A DNA stretch of 64,000 nt from Ligula intestinalis (GCA_036362985.1 JAYGXS010000006.1:10611002-10675001), one strand, 5' to 3'. Counted from the first letter of the stretch, positions 10,340-21,910 are shown. Notes: generated by a model not told the origin, from the sequence alone. Numbers and translations: made by a program.

Positions 10340-10860
10340 ATATTATCTTTCTGGTTCTTTCATTGATTGCGACAATTACAGTGCTTTATGGTCCGTTCGT
10401 ATGATAAAGTATCGGCCTAGTATAAACGGTTTGAACCTTTTGGTGAATGTTATCAGGGCGAAGAGTTCACGTTTGTATTTGGAGTATTTGCGCTGAGTCA
10501 AAGTTAGTATCTTACTCACATAACAGACAGGTCATTCTACTCCTGAACTGTCGCATGGGGAAAGTACTGCCCCTATCGCAAAACCGCTCGCTTCCGTATC
10601 TAGTATGAAATTCGAGGCACATTCTTGTGTGTCGAGGAACCTTAGTATAGGGGCTGTTATCAGGTGAGCTTTCAACTCTTCAAGTGCTTGTTGGCATTTT
10701 TCAGTCCATTTGAACTTGCGTCCTTTTCAGTGAGCGTATGTAGCAGTCGTGCAATCTCTACAAAGTGTAATATAAATCTGCGGCAGTATGATGCAAGTCC
10801 GACGAAACTCTGAACTTCGGTGGATGTTTTTGGTGAAGGCCATGTTTTTATGGCCGCCAC
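10340..10860 (-). pseudogene. gypsy-1 RNase H region
   Basis: The start (10,860-10,690) has the RT-RNase H connection motif FVGLASYCRRFI. Further on, a shifted frame reads ILDTEASGFAIGAVLS, the first RNase H catalytic block, with Glu where the family has Asp (TDAS). RTDHKAL near 10,390 is the conserved block at the end. Frames shift near 10,690 and 10,540. Confidence 0.75.
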
Positions 10861-10935
10861 TTTGTCGGCTGATGCGCAAATACCGATTGCACTAATTTAA
10901 TTTCCCAGAAATTTCACTTTCTTCTGTAAACATTT

Positions 10936-11280
10936 TCATGTATGCGGGTTCAATCGCAGACCTGTCTCTTTTATCGTGACCAGGACCGCCAGTAGGTAAG
11001 CATTGTGATGGGCAATTGTGTCCCCGAATAAAATTACATCGTCTAGGTATACTGAACAACAGTGAGGATAAAGTGGGGTTAATACCACTTGCATCAGTCG
11101 TTGGAATGTTGCCACTGCGTTCCACAATCCAAACGGAATCGTCTCAAATTTGCAAAGTCCTTGTGGTAATATAAACGTGGTTTTGTTTCGGTCTTGGGGT
11201 TCCACATCGACCTGCCAATATCCTGATTTAAGGTCGATTGTAGAAAACCATTTTGCCCCGGCTAGCGCATCTAGTGTCAC
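10936..11280 (-). pseudogene. gypsy-1 reverse transcriptase palm
   Basis: A 114-codon open frame carrying the central RT motifs: KWFSTIDLKSGYWQV, FETIPFGLWNA and the active site CSVYLDDVILFG. All three catalytic aspartates are present. Upstream fingers sequence (11,300-11,500) is present but interrupted by stops. Belongs to the Ty3/gypsy pol. Confidence 0.85.
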
Positions 11281-11740
11281 GTCGATCCGAGGCAGTGGAA
11301 AAGAGTCTCTTGTGGTAACCGCGTTTAGCCTACGTTAGTCTATACAAAATCGTAATTTTCCATCCTTCTTCCGAACTAGTGCAATTAGTGAAGCCCACGG
11401 TGATTGAGATGATCGTATGACTCCTGTGGGGAGCATCTTATCAATGAGATCATTGACTTCTTGTTGAAATTGTGGTGGTATCCGACGTGGGGTTTGCCAA
11501 AGTGGTTTTGCCGTTCCAGTATCTATGGCGTGGCGGATTGAGGACGTTGTTCAGGTATCCATCCCATTGCATGCGTCTCTGTTGGGTTCACCTTGGCTGC
11601 CCGGGTATCTATTTGCATTCACTTTGGTAGTCGCAGAGTCGTCCGTAGGGTAGAAGGAAAAGTGTCTCCCACTGAATATTGGACCAGCTGGATTTCTGGC
11701 GTCTTGTCGGTTAGCCCATGGGCACCAGGAACCCTGGGTA

Positions 11741-12300
11741 TTATTTTATCGACCTCGAAAGTCGCCACGTCGTTGGCTGGCTATGTGTCTGTTCGTCGTA
11801 TTCACCGTCTGAATGTATCGTTCGGCGCGGGTCAGTGCATCTGTTATCTCGTTTGGTGGTTGAACCAAAAAATGAATGTTTCAGGTCAGGGTTGGCTATG
11901 CCCTTTACAAAGTCGTATAGCACAACGTGGTCTTTGTCTGCTTGGGCCAGCGTGGGGTATGTTGCGGTGGTAAACCGCTGAAGATCCTGGGCGTATGCTT
12001 TGGTTTATTCAATTACTTTGAGTTGGCGATGCCTGATACATTCAGTCACTTCTGCTAGCGATAGTGTGGGGTGGAGCAGGGTTTCAAACCTAGCACATAA
12101 AACCTCTAATTGGGTGTCTGCTGACAGGCCGGCGTCGAGTGCTTTGTCTAGCTCGTTCGGGCCCAAAGCTTTCATTAAAGCCCAGCTTTGATCTATTGGG
12201 TGTATTTCTTGTAGATAAAATCGAGAGCTTCTGAGCCACGCTTGAAAGTCTTTCCATGCTTCGTACTTTGGTACTTGTATCTGTGGGGACGCCTTATAAT
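11741..12300 (-). pseudogene. gypsy-1 gag relic
   Basis: One minus-strand frame with a single stop (TAA at 12,005-12,007) reads as a gag-type capsid. It contains VPKYEAWKDFQAWLRSSRF, then ALGPNELDKALDAG, then YDFVKGI. Such capsid domains package element RNA. It starts about 55 bp inside the 5' LTR. No zinc knuckle could be read between it and the RT. The overlapping plus-strand ORFs at 11,593-11,981 are shadows. Confidence 0.65.
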
Positions 12301-12333
12301 TTTGATTTGACGTGTTCGTTTCTGGCGTTTTCG

Positions 12334-12353
12334 TTTCCCACCGCTACCACCAC
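12334..12353 (-). promoter_or_regulatory. gypsy-1 primer-binding site, putative
   Basis: Directly inside the 5' LTR, the minus strand reads GTGGTGGTAGCGGTGGGAAA. A TGG-starting stretch at this position is expected for a tRNA primer-binding site. The matching tRNA was not identified. Confidence 0.45.
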
Positions 12354-12778
12354 TGTAGCGCCCGAGCGCGTAGGTTCCTCCGTCGGGATGGTTTCCTCCA
12401 GTATACAGCTATATTAACTGTTTCAGCTTTCGCCACGGCCTTCTGTACGTCCTCGATCACACTAGAACCACCATTAGTCATTGTAAATGATCACAAAGTA
12501 ATAATCCGAGGTAGGTATAGTGTATGAATGTTTATTGTATAAGTACAGATGTTGTTAAGAATAATGTGTAATGGCAATGCACAGATCAGTAAAACACTCA
12601 AGACTGGTGATCCGGGAAGGTGGAGTTGGAATCTACTACCAGGGAGAGAAGCACGTCCGTTGTTAATTGTAATAAAACAAAGACAGAACAAGGAACCTAT
12701 TTTAGTATCCCTTCTCGAGGTCGGTCCTTCATGTCCCACTTTGGTTTAATAAACCCAGGGTAAGTTCTGTTTGCTACA
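12354..12778 (-). repeat. gypsy-1 5' LTR
   Basis: 425 bp, TGTAGC...GCTACA, partner of the LTR at 8,257-8,682. The CCTT target duplication follows at 12,779-12,782. Confidence 0.9.
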
Positions 12779-12782
12779 CCTT

Positions 12783-13262
12783 AACCAACCTTAAACATGG
12801 GCGTTTGAAAACACCAAGGTCACCTTAGGTGCGGATCCGGATGAGGATGGTGTGAACGTCTTTTGCCGAAAATACCGGTCTTCCTTCTTTCTCTCTCTGC
12901 TTGCCTTATTGCTTCCCGTTCCGTGTCACCGTTACACGCTTTTCCCGCAGTTCAGTGTCGCCATTACACACTCCACCTGCCGTTAGCACCACCATGGCCC
13001 TCACCCGCAGATGCCCACAGCGCTGCACTCCCGCCGGTATCTAACTAATATTCTGTGATCATCCCTCACTCCAAATGGATCATTTGTACAGACCCTTGGT
13101 TATCCTCCTTATCGTATCCTTTCCATTCTTGATTGTTTACCATTCGTTTTAAGTCAACAGACCTTATTTCTTGCGTTTGTGTTATTCTTCAACTTCTTTC
13201 TACGATTTCATGTTGTGGCGATTGACAACCACGTTTGGCGTTACTTCTGGAGAATCATATGC
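12783..13262. other. unassigned spacer
   Basis: The first bases (AACCAACCTTAAA) repeat the sequence left of gypsy-1, so the original target held a short tandem of this kind. The rest contains only a short Pro/Ser-rich plus-strand frame (12,863-13,048) without recognisable motifs. I see no gene. Confidence 0.4.
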
Positions 13263-14180
13263 GTGAAACACATGAAATACAATCATTCTGATTCTTACTA
13301 CTTGGACTTCCTAGCCAGCTAAGAATCGTTTTTATTAACAGTTGATCTTAATGAAGATGATCGATTACAATCTGAAATAGTGCTGTCAACGCAGAAAAGG
13401 CTTGGTCTCAAATATCACCTCTATCCTCCGAAGAGAAGAAAGCGCTTAAAAACTTAAAAACTGATGAAAATGTAATCATGCTTTCAGCAGACAAGGGAGA
13501 CGCAACTGCTATCTTGAACAAATCAGACTGTGTACGGAAAATGCTATCACTATTAGAAGATAGTTCAACTCATAAGACCCTCCCAACAAATCCTACAAAG
13601 AAGCAAATGTCATATATTCACAAAGTGCTGAAATGCCTTAAAGATAAGCAACAACTATAAGGAGATGTCACAGAAATCCTCAAACAGTCCGATGCAACTT
13701 TCACAAACCAGAAGTTCCCTTGTGACCGATAGTTTCATTAATGGGTGTGTCGAACTAAAAAATCTCTAAGAGGTTATTACGTCAACTTCAGCCACTTACG
13801 AAAGATTGTGGAACTTCAATTCAGAACTTTACCGAGTTTCTGCAGAAACTGATGAAAACCACAATCTCCGATGATGAGGTAATGCTCTTTTGACATTGTT
13901 TACCTATTCACTTTTATGCCACTCGATGTAGCTAGGCAAATCACAGAGGAAGCCCTGAGGTCCTGCGAAACGAAGGTTCCTGCAGGCGCCTTACTTGAAC
14001 TCGTGGATCTTTGCTTAGAAACCAATTTTTAATTCGAATGTCAATACTGTAAACAATTAAAAGGAGCTCCAATGGAAACCCCTATATCTGGATTCCTTGC
14101 CAAAATATCGATTCAGAAACTAGGATCAATGGCCCTTGCATCGATTAACCCTAAGTTATAGGAACGACAGGAAGACCACA
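13263..14180 (+). mobile_element. Penelope-like element relic (family beta)
   Basis: A plus-strand relic. It begins with a segment shared with 18,270-18,345 (reverse complement). ALKNLKTDENVIMLSADKGD (13,440-13,500) and KVLKCLKDKQQ follow, then a decayed RT with LETNFxFECQYCKQ-like and GAPMETPISGFLA blocks near 14,030-14,110. SADKG with a GxP(M/L)xSP-type block is characteristic of PLE reverse transcriptases. Stops and frameshifts throughout. The YVDD motif and endonuclease are absent: the sequence loses homology after about 14,170. Confidence 0.7.
13478..13660 (+). pseudogene. PLE beta RT N-terminal fragment
   Basis: A 60-codon open frame starting MLSADKGDATAILNKSD, the first conserved RT block of PLEs, followed by a Lys-rich linker. 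A TAA at 13,660 closes it. The same block recurs at 26,190-26,260 with several substitutions. Confidence 0.65.
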
Positions 14181-14440
14181 TAATTGTCGGGGATCATATG
14201 CAACAAAATCCTTTCGACCAACCCACTTGTTTGGTAAGATGTCAACAAGGAAGGATCTAACATTGCCGTGGTAATCTGTGGGTGCCCTATCTTGTTGAAA
14301 TCAAAACTCTTCATCTTCATAGTTTTATCCAATTCTTGTCACAACAGACTGTTGCGACATCTTCAAGTTAATGGGACGAGTTACAGTATTGTCAAGGAAA
14401 AACGTTTCAATTAATATTATTAATGATTAACCGCACCATA

Positions 14441-14812
14441 CTATAATTCCCGGTAAGTTTTCATGACAGTCGGCAATGTCATCCGGATTCTTGGGTCCCC
14501 AAAAAGTAGGATATACTGGTTGACTAAATCATTTAATTTGAAAGATGCCTCGTCACTCAACGCAATTTTTGTTGACAAATCGGTAATTTCTATACATTGT
14601 TGTAAATATGACACGCAATAGTCACATTTTTCTATCTAGCTCATCGCTATTAACAGCGTTAATTTATCTGGGGCTATCTTTTTCCGTTGACAGTATTGCA
14701 TAATGCAATGGGCAAATGTGTTGATTCCTCTTATGCCTAGATGACTGAACCTACTATTTATGAATAGATTCCCGATGACGAAGATAGTATCCATCGTGTA
14801 CAATGTTGGCAT
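14441..14812 (-). pseudogene. unrecognised reading frame, 123 codons with one stop
   Basis: On the minus strand an ATG at 14,812 opens a frame of 58 codons to a TAG (14,636-14,638). The same frame then continues for about 64 codons to a second TAG at 14,441. Both halves look protein-like: FVIGNLFINSRFSHLGIRG and INTFAHCIMQYCQ in the first, KCDYCVSYLQQCIEI and [15 protein letters not shown] in the second. It matches none of the transposon proteins in the window. It could be an exon relic or an unknown element; I cannot name a function. Confidence 0.35.
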
Positions 14813-14842
14813 CCCCTACTTTGGCCTGTTACCAGGTCTCTG

Positions 14843-17800
14843 TGATATTCAAGTTAATTTCAGAATTCACTTTTAAAGTTAAAATTCTTGCTGGAGATTA
14901 TAATTTTCCTGAAATCGACTGGCTTTAAACTATTGTCCACCTAGATTTCAGCCTCTCCTAGATACCATTAATTTTTCTAACTGGTCTCAACTATTTAGTT
15001 CTTCAACAAGACAGAATCATATCCTCGACCTGATTTTCACAAATGGTATTGCCCCTCTCTTCATTGATTTTAAGCAGGACATCTTCCAAAGTGATAACAC
15101 ATTAATTCACTGATGCCTTCCGCTTCCTTCTACGAAAAAGGCTAGTGCTAGTCGTGCCTATCATGCGTATGACCTCGCAGATATGAGCTCAATCAACAAT
15201 TTTCTTGACTCATTAGATTGACAGAGCCTCTCTTCTATAAACGACGCTGCATATTTTTCTGAACTCATGTCGATCATTTCTAATAAAATGCTGGAATTTT
15301 TGCCCACTAAAATTGCGAAAACCTACACACCAGAATCGACCGTCCCTCATTTTCTTTTGCCCAGACTAAAGAAAATGAGGAGGCAGCTGAAAGATAGATC
15401 TACTAGTTCGCTGTCTGTGCATCTTCGGATCGCAGAGATCTTCGAATTAGCGTCAAAGATTCGTCTTGCACGTGACCAGCACAGGAAATCTTGCGCCCTG
15501 AGCGAGTCAAACTCTGCAAAATCGGTTGCACAACTGTTTCGTCCTAGGTCCTCCGCAAAACGAGGAATTGAAATACCCCCATTGCTGAATGAAAAGAAAA
15601 CATTTGTACTAGATGAGTCTGATAAGGCTGAATTATTCAATGCTTTCTTTGCGAAGCATTTTACGATAGAATCTGAACCGGTTCCGTCGTTTCAACCATA
15701 CTCAGACAATACTCTCGGGAACATTGATTTCTCCATAGAATTAATTCGTAAGCAGATAATTTGTCTAAAAAACTCGCACTCTTCGGGAACTGATGGTATC
15801 CAAAATTCAGTTATCAAAAGAGTGTCGACATTTACCAAATTACTTAGCCATATATTTTCAGTCTATCTCTTAACTGGTTACTTTCCTGACACTTGAAAGA
15901 CATCCATTATTCTTCCAGTATTTAAATCAAGATCTCGTTCAGACATAAATAACCACCGCGGTGTTCATAAACCCCAGCCCTAGCTAAACTTCTAGAGAAG
16001 ATAATTTTTAACCAAATTCTCGATTTTTGCCTAAAAATAAGCTTTTAAGTGACTCGCAGCATGGTTTTCTACCCGGAAGATCATGCGCGACCTGTCACTT
16101 ACCTTTTCGTAACCATGTCACTTCCCTCCGTAACGAGCAGCAATCAGTGGTTGCTATCTTCTTTGACCTGAGCAAAGCCTTCGACAAGGTACCGCACAGA
16201 CGGCTTCTGGTAAAATTGGATGCCATTGGCATCCGTCCCCCTCTCCTCAACTTCATCGGTTCCTACTTGTCTAACCGCAGCCAGTGGGTCCTAGTATGTA
16301 ATAGTTACTCCACTTCTCAGCTGATCACGAGTGGCGTTTTTCAAGGCACTGTCTTGGGTCCTTTACTCTTCATTCGATACATAAACGAAATTTCGACTGT
16401 TCTAAACATTTCACACAATGTCATTAATGCAGATGACCTCAAATGCACATAATCATTTTCTAAATACACGCCAAGTATATGCGTTGATAAAATAAATGTG
16501 GACCTACTTACACTCTCACGTTGGAGTGCTACCTGGCAGATGGAATTCTCTCCATCTAAGTGTAGTTTCATGTGTTTCGGTCCCGCCAATCTTCCTTGTC
16601 CCCTAGTTTTTCAAAATACCTCACTTTTAGAACGATCCACTATAAAAGACTTAGGTCAAAGCTACACAAATAAACTAGCATTGTCACCTGAAGCGGATCG
16701 AATATCTGCGAAGGCTGCATAGATATCTGGTTTTGTATCACACATTTTTAACCTGCTGGAAATAAAGTTAAAACTTTATTGCATGTATGTTCTACCCATC
16801 CTAGAATACTGCTGTCCCCTCTTTGGTCTAATGAATGCTTCTGACCGCGGTAGGATTAAAAATGTACAGAGGGTATTTACTCGCAAAATATTCGCTCTTC
16901 CTCGATCATCTCTTTCTTTTACGGAGAGATGTCAGTTAGCGAACATGACATTTCTGTGGGTCAGAAGACTCGAAGTGGGCGTCTCTTTCCTCTTTCGCGT
17001 TAACTCTACCCCTAACCTTCCACGAATCAACGCTCTCATTCCCGCAGATAGACATTATGGCACTCGTATTTCCTCCAGGATTATTGCACCCCCCTTAAGC
17101 TCCACTTCGAACCATTTTCACTTCTTTGCCTCCAAATATGCCTTTCTCTGGAATAATATTCCCCTTGAAATTAGGCTGTCGTCGAACTTAGCAGTTTTTA
17201 AAGTCAAATTACGTAAACACTTAACTTCGGAATATATAAAGTCCTTGTTATCCGTCTCCTTCCCAAACACACAACTTTTGGACTTTGAAAAGGGTCCCCT
17301 GGTATCTGAGGTGGTTATGTTCAGATCAATTTTTTTTCCAAACATGTCTATTTCTTCCTTCTTTAAGTGATATTTGCAACGATGTTTCGTCCACCTCTCT
17401 GTCCAGTCATCATTGCCGTTTTCTCCATTCTCCGTTTTACAACCCAGACGATAGGCTTCATGGTCTTTAGTCATGCTCGTGGCGGTTCTGCTATTTTCGC
17501 CAGCTCTTTGCTAAACTCCGTAGTCTACAAGGTCACATCTCCGGCGTTTCGTTGATGATCAGGTGACTTCTACCGTTCCCTCATCTTCCTGACTCTGTTG
17601 TCCGCGATGGCCTCCTCCGGTCTCATCTCTCTGATGGTTGATCATGAAGCCAGTCGGGCGGTGTAACAATGGTGAATGACAGCCTCTGCTGTTATATGAT
17701 TTCTCCAATTACAAGAAGCGTTTCCTATCCCTCATTCGTTTTCACCAACAGTCCTGTCTCATTTGCACAACAATCAATCCTCTCAACCAACCCCTTTAAT

Positions 17801-18112
17801 TTATTAAAGCAGTTTTTTTCTCCTACGTTTTGTTTTTTTAAGCGGGGGTTCGCTGAACTCCGCCCCAGCTTAAATGGTAGGAGTTTTGTTTCACTGCTTC
17901 CTCCTTAGTTCACCATGCGTTGACTACTATTTTAAAACGACGATATGTTGGTGAAGATGAATTAATCTACCAACACTTCTAAACGCTCCCGCTGTCTATG
18001 TGGTTTTTTATGGAGAGCAGCATTTATCAACTTTGTATTTATTTTCCACAGCACTAAGTTTGCAATGACGAGGCCCTCTTGGCCTAAAATATAGAAATTT
18101 ATTTATTTATTT
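14843..18112 (+). mobile_element. CR1-like retrotransposon, group Ib, 5'-truncated
   Basis: Homology to the near-complete copy at 49.5-55.3 kb starts sharply at about 14,843, inside the endonuclease. It continues through ORF2 (to 17,370) and a 3' UTR of about 740 bp. It ends at a (TTTA)n tail (18,098-18,112). The 3' end carries GAGGCCCTCTTGGCCTAAAA just before the tail, a signature shared by the other Ib 3' ends at 45.4, 49.55 and 62.4 kb. It lies between the unrecognised frame and a PLE fragment. Confidence 0.8.
14870..17370 (+). pseudogene. group Ib ORF2 relic
   Basis: Reads endonuclease C-terminus (LDLIFTNGIAPLF), a 209-codon open linker/RT frame (15,267-15,896), RT with QHGFLPGRSC and FFDLSKAFDKVPH (16,060-16,200), and VINADDLK near 16,430, where the tyrosine of YADD is replaced by Asn. 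The thumb has FLWVRRLEVG and the C-terminal domain is open to 17,370. Frame breaks lie near 15,900, 16,010, 16,450 and 16,720. Catalytic Asp pair present; gene broken. Confidence 0.8.
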
Positions 18113-18600
18113 AAGTTTTTAAGTGCTTTCTTCTCTTTGGAGGATAGAGATGACAATTGAGACCGAGCCTTTACTGCATGGACAGCACTATTTTGGATTG
18201 AAATCGATCATCGTCATAAAAGGCAATGGGTAATAAGGAAGATTCTAAGCTGGCTAGGAAGTCCAAGTAGTTAGAATCAGAATGATTGTATTTCATCCGT
18301 TTGGAAAGCAGACTTTCCTCAGGTGCTGTGAGAATTCTGTAAGATAGGCTTACAACTTTTGCTGTGAATTTTCTGTTCGTAACTGCTGGTTGAGAAATGG
18401 TTTTCCATTTTCTGTCAAGAAACATCTTTTTCTTTCGTCTTTCGAGTTCTGTTACACGGGCAATTGTTGTATTTAGAGATTCAAATAAGTGTGGAGGAAG
18501 ATTATTGCGGCGAAAATTCAGATGCCTATCTTTGGTAGAACGGAACTTTTCGAATCGATAATGGGCATCAGTTATGAATGCTCCAAGCATGTTTTTTTAT
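18113..18600 (-). mobile_element. PLE beta fragment, N-terminal part
   Basis: Minus-strand fragment with a 139-codon open frame (18,171-18,590), lying upstream of the SADKG block in the family. It contains FRRNNLPPHLFESL, a Lys/Arg-rich stretch and SLSYRILTAPEESLLSKRMK. It then continues into SSLSSKEKKALKNLK-like sequence cut off by the CR1 tail at 18,112. This shows what the missing 5' half of the 13.3-kb copy looked like. Confidence 0.65.
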
Positions 18601-18669
18601 ATAACGAGATGCGATCAGACATCCAGGGGGTGATTTGACGGCAGGTCTCACATGTACGGAAAATGGAAA

Positions 18670-18858
18670 ACTATTCCTTAACCAGCAATTACGAACCAAA
18701 ATTCCACAGCAAAATTTGTAAGCCTATCTTACAGAATTCTCACAGCAACTGAGAAAAGTCTGCTTTCTAAAGAAATGAAATAAAATCATTCTGATTCTTA
18801 GTGCTTGGACTTCCTAGCCAGCTTAGAATCTTTCTTATTAACAGTTGGCCTTTATGAC
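18670..18858 (+). mobile_element. PLE beta fragment, opposite orientation
   Basis: Plus-strand fragment homologous to 18,240-18,400 of the previous feature in reverse complement (shared AAGCCTATCTTACAGAATTC). The two form a head-to-head pair about 70 bp apart. It has stops in all frames and ends at an (AAT)n run where the next CR1 begins. Confidence 0.65.
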
Positions 18859-21800
18859 GATAATAATAATAAGTTGTATATTTCGAGCCAAATGGGCCTC
18901 ATCAACATACTAAAAATTCGATAGCACGAACAACTAGAAATAATTGGTTAAAAAAACCTTTACCGTAGTCTACAGCTGTAAGACGAGTGCAAATTTTTAG
19001 AAACGATTTTGCTTGATTTGAAAAATTAATATAGCAATGTCATACGGAAGGTGAAATTCAAGGGCACACACAGATGAGCCACATTGTTATCTGGATTCTG
19101 AATATGTATTCTGGTACTCACTTCCTATGTCAGTAAAGAGGGGCGGGGGCTTGGAAGCAAAATCGGTCGAAGCCGAGCGTCTAGCAGAACAATAGTTATT
19201 AACAAAACATTACTGGTAAAGATGAGTTTACGGCACTACACTCGGGTTTCCAAACTGGTGCGGCATAATGGAACAAAGGGAACCCACCAGTTTATGATTG
19301 TGATGGGCACCGCCGTATGAGATCCAAAAGTCCGTCAAATCTACAAGACCATCGTTGGGGATGTCTGTGATTTGACCAAATAAAAGGCCCTAATGATGGT
19401 TGATGAGCAGCGAAACGAGAGCCATCAAGACTGCTTCCTGATTCCGGGGGACACGAGTCAGAGGAAGGTAGTTTCAAGAAGGGATCCTTAATTCCCGATG
19501 GTTTTTTCTCGGGATCGTGGAGAAAGCTGCCCGGAAAAAACGAGAAAAACAAAAAATTAATAGATTCAGTGTTAAGATAAATGTGCAGTCTTCGCTTGAA
19601 TGCACATAGACTAGTCAAAGCCCGAATATCAATTGGCAAATTATTCCAAAGATAGCTATACTTTGAAGCAAAAAATAGAGATTGCTTAGAATTGGAAGAA
19701 GCAGGAGGAGGTATAATCAACGTTAAATTTCTTAGGTTGTAAGGACGAGCAACGGGAGTAAGGGTAGAAATCTTGGGGAGATTTAAACTATTATTAAGGT
19801 GAAACAATGGACACAACCCTGCTTCCAGTCTTTTGACCCAAAGCAATTTCAGTTTTGTTTTCTCACGCCTTTCTGAGTAGGAAGTGTCTGAAAATGCCGG
19901 ATAGAAGACCCTTTTAGTGAACCTTCTTTTGAAACTTTCAATTTTTGAACAGCTAGATTCGTTCATTAGACCGAAAAATGGACAACAGTATTCGAGAATA
20001 GGAAGCACATACATACGAAAAAGTCTTAGCTTCATTTCGGGCAGGTAGAAATTATAAGAGATTAAGGCACATATGTGAGCAGCTTAAGCTGAAATTCTAT
20101 CAGCGTGAGGTGAAAGATCTAATTTATTGGTGTAACTTAAACCTAAGTCCTTAATGTAAGAACATTCAGTAATGGGGCAATGTTGCAAAATGATAGGATG
20201 TAGCAGCCTTTCAGGCCCAAAACACATGAACTGGCACTTAGAAGGTGAGAACTCTATCTGTCACGTGGAGCTCCAGGCAGATAGAGCGTCCAAATTCGCA
20301 TACATGCGTTCTAAGCATCACTCAGCCGTAGAATTTGAGGAAACGTATACACATTTCAAGTCGTCCGCGTTTATATACGATAAAGAGTGTTAAACTATTG
20401 TTGAAATATCATTTATATAAAGCAAGAACAACAGGGGGCCCAGAACGGTACCTTGAAGGACACCGCTTAAAATAGCGGTAGGGGTAGAGTAAGAGGACCG
20501 TACTATACCTTTTGTTTTCGATTAAGAATATATGATCTAAGTAAGTCAATAAGAGGACTACAAAATCCTATAGCCTCAAGTTTGGCTTGTAGTCTCCTAT
20601 GAGGTACTTTATCAAATGCCTTTCTAAGATCAAAATAGATGACCACCACAGATTAATGATCGTTACGAAGAGAAGTGAGGAGATTAAGAAAATATATATG
20701 ACATGTTTCACAAGATCGGTTCGGTAAAAAAGCATGCTGAGATATATTTACTATTTGATTGCTCATGCAAAAATCTGTAATTTTATTGGCGATTCAATTT
20801 TCAAACAGTTTAGCTAGAGAAGGTGTCTTATGAACACCGCGATAATTTTTAATGTCAGATCTGGAACCAGATTTAAAAAATGGAATTACAGTAGAAGTTT
20901 TCCGAGAATCAGAAAAAAAACCGTTTTCGAGAAATATTGCAAATAATTTGCTCAGTAAAGGAGGAAAATGTATTAATTGCTTCATAAATGAGTTTTCAAT
21001 GTTATCCGTCCCGACTGGATGTGAATTGTTGAGACTAGCTTTTTCTTTATGAATATTTGTAGGTGAGAAATCAATTGAAGTGAGATTTTCATCACACATC
21101 AGAGGTATTTCGGGGCCTTGACAAGTCTCAATTGTAAAGAACTTGGCGAAGAAGGAATTTTACATTTCTGCTTTTGCCGAATCCCCTGTAACAAAATAAT
21201 TTACTACTATGGAGTAAAGGCGAAATGACTTTCTGAATCTGAGCGGATGACCGAAAACGGAAGACTTGAGCAACGGATTTGGAAGAGTTAGCATCATTTA
21301 GTGCCGGGGACTCTCTACGCTTATCTCGTGCAAGCCTTATTTTTAGCGCTAATTCAAATATTTGCGCTATCTTTAAGTGCACCGACAAAGAGCTATTAGA
21401 CGGATCCTTAAGTTGCTTCCGAATTTTTTTAAGTCGATTTTTGCGAAAATGTGGAACGGCAGAGGAAGCTGAATTTGATTTAATAGGCTTAAGTGGGATA
21501 AAAGTCTGAATTTTTTCTGTAAGGTTTTGTAAATGTTCATTGAAAAAAAAATTGGATCATTGAATGTAAAGATAGTATGAAAATTTAGAGTACTTACGAA
21601 GTCATTTATGAGTTCATGGTTTGCGTTAGCAAAATCGAGGTTATTGCATTTAACCTAAGGCTTTGTAGAAAGGGAGACTGGAAAACAAACACTGAATTAA
21701 TGTGTGGTCACTTGTGAAGAGATCACAATGAAAATTTCATAAAGAGAGGGTTGATGTCATTTGGAAAAATTCAATCGAATATGCTCTGATTTCTAGTCAC

Positions 21801-21910
21801 TGAACTGACCAGTTGTGACATGTTTGCAAAGTTAATAGTTTCTACCAATTTCTGAAATTTTGGTGGACAAGTATTTGCCTCCCAGTCAACGTCTGGCAGA
21901 TTAAAATCGA
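18859..21910 (-). mobile_element. CR1-like retrotransposon, group Ic, 3' half
   Basis: The 3' end is at a TAATAATAATAA run (18,859-18,872) next to a GGGCCTCAT-type terminal motif. A 3' UTR of about 430-550 bp is followed by ORF2 reading leftwards. Homology ends at about 21,908 inside the endonuclease, exactly where the group III element begins. The first 430 bp beyond that element repeat 21,477-21,908, so this copy and the one at 23.1-26 kb may be halves of one insertion. Confidence 0.75.
19292..21790 (-). pseudogene. group Ic ORF2 relic, RT and C-terminal domain
   Basis: The C-terminal 247-codon frame (19,292-20,035) contains LEYCCPFFGLMNES, KLLWVKRLEAGL and SKYSYLWNNLPI. Upstream, INADDLKCVY near 20,370 is the active site with Tyr to Asn. 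VIPFFKSGSRSDIKNYRGVH (20,840-20,910) is the RT start. The basic linker is near 21,130-21,450. Stops and shifts near 20,040, 20,400, 20,790 and 21,110. Confidence 0.75.

Larger units (their letters stand above)
8257..12778 (-). mobile_element. gypsy-1: Ty3/gypsy LTR retrotransposon with both LTRs
   Basis: A complete-ended but decayed element of about 4.5 kb. The LTRs at both ends run TGTAGC...GCTACA, and the 4-bp duplication CCTT flanks the element (8,253-8,256 and 12,779-12,782). On the minus strand the order is 5' LTR, gag relic, a poorly readable protease zone, RT, RNase H, integrase, C-terminal GPY-like tail, polypurine tract, 3' LTR. RT before RNase H before integrase is the Ty3/gypsy order. 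Many frameshifts; not autonomous. Confidence 0.9.

Noticed and set aside
11593..11981. 126- and 87-codon plus-strand ORFs
   Set aside because: Antisense to the gypsy-1 gag/protease zone, whose minus-strand frame reads as a capsid.
14843..18112. Target-site duplication for the group Ib element
   Set aside because: I compared the bases before 14,843 with those after the TTTA tail and found no convincing direct repeat; the tail obscures the boundary.
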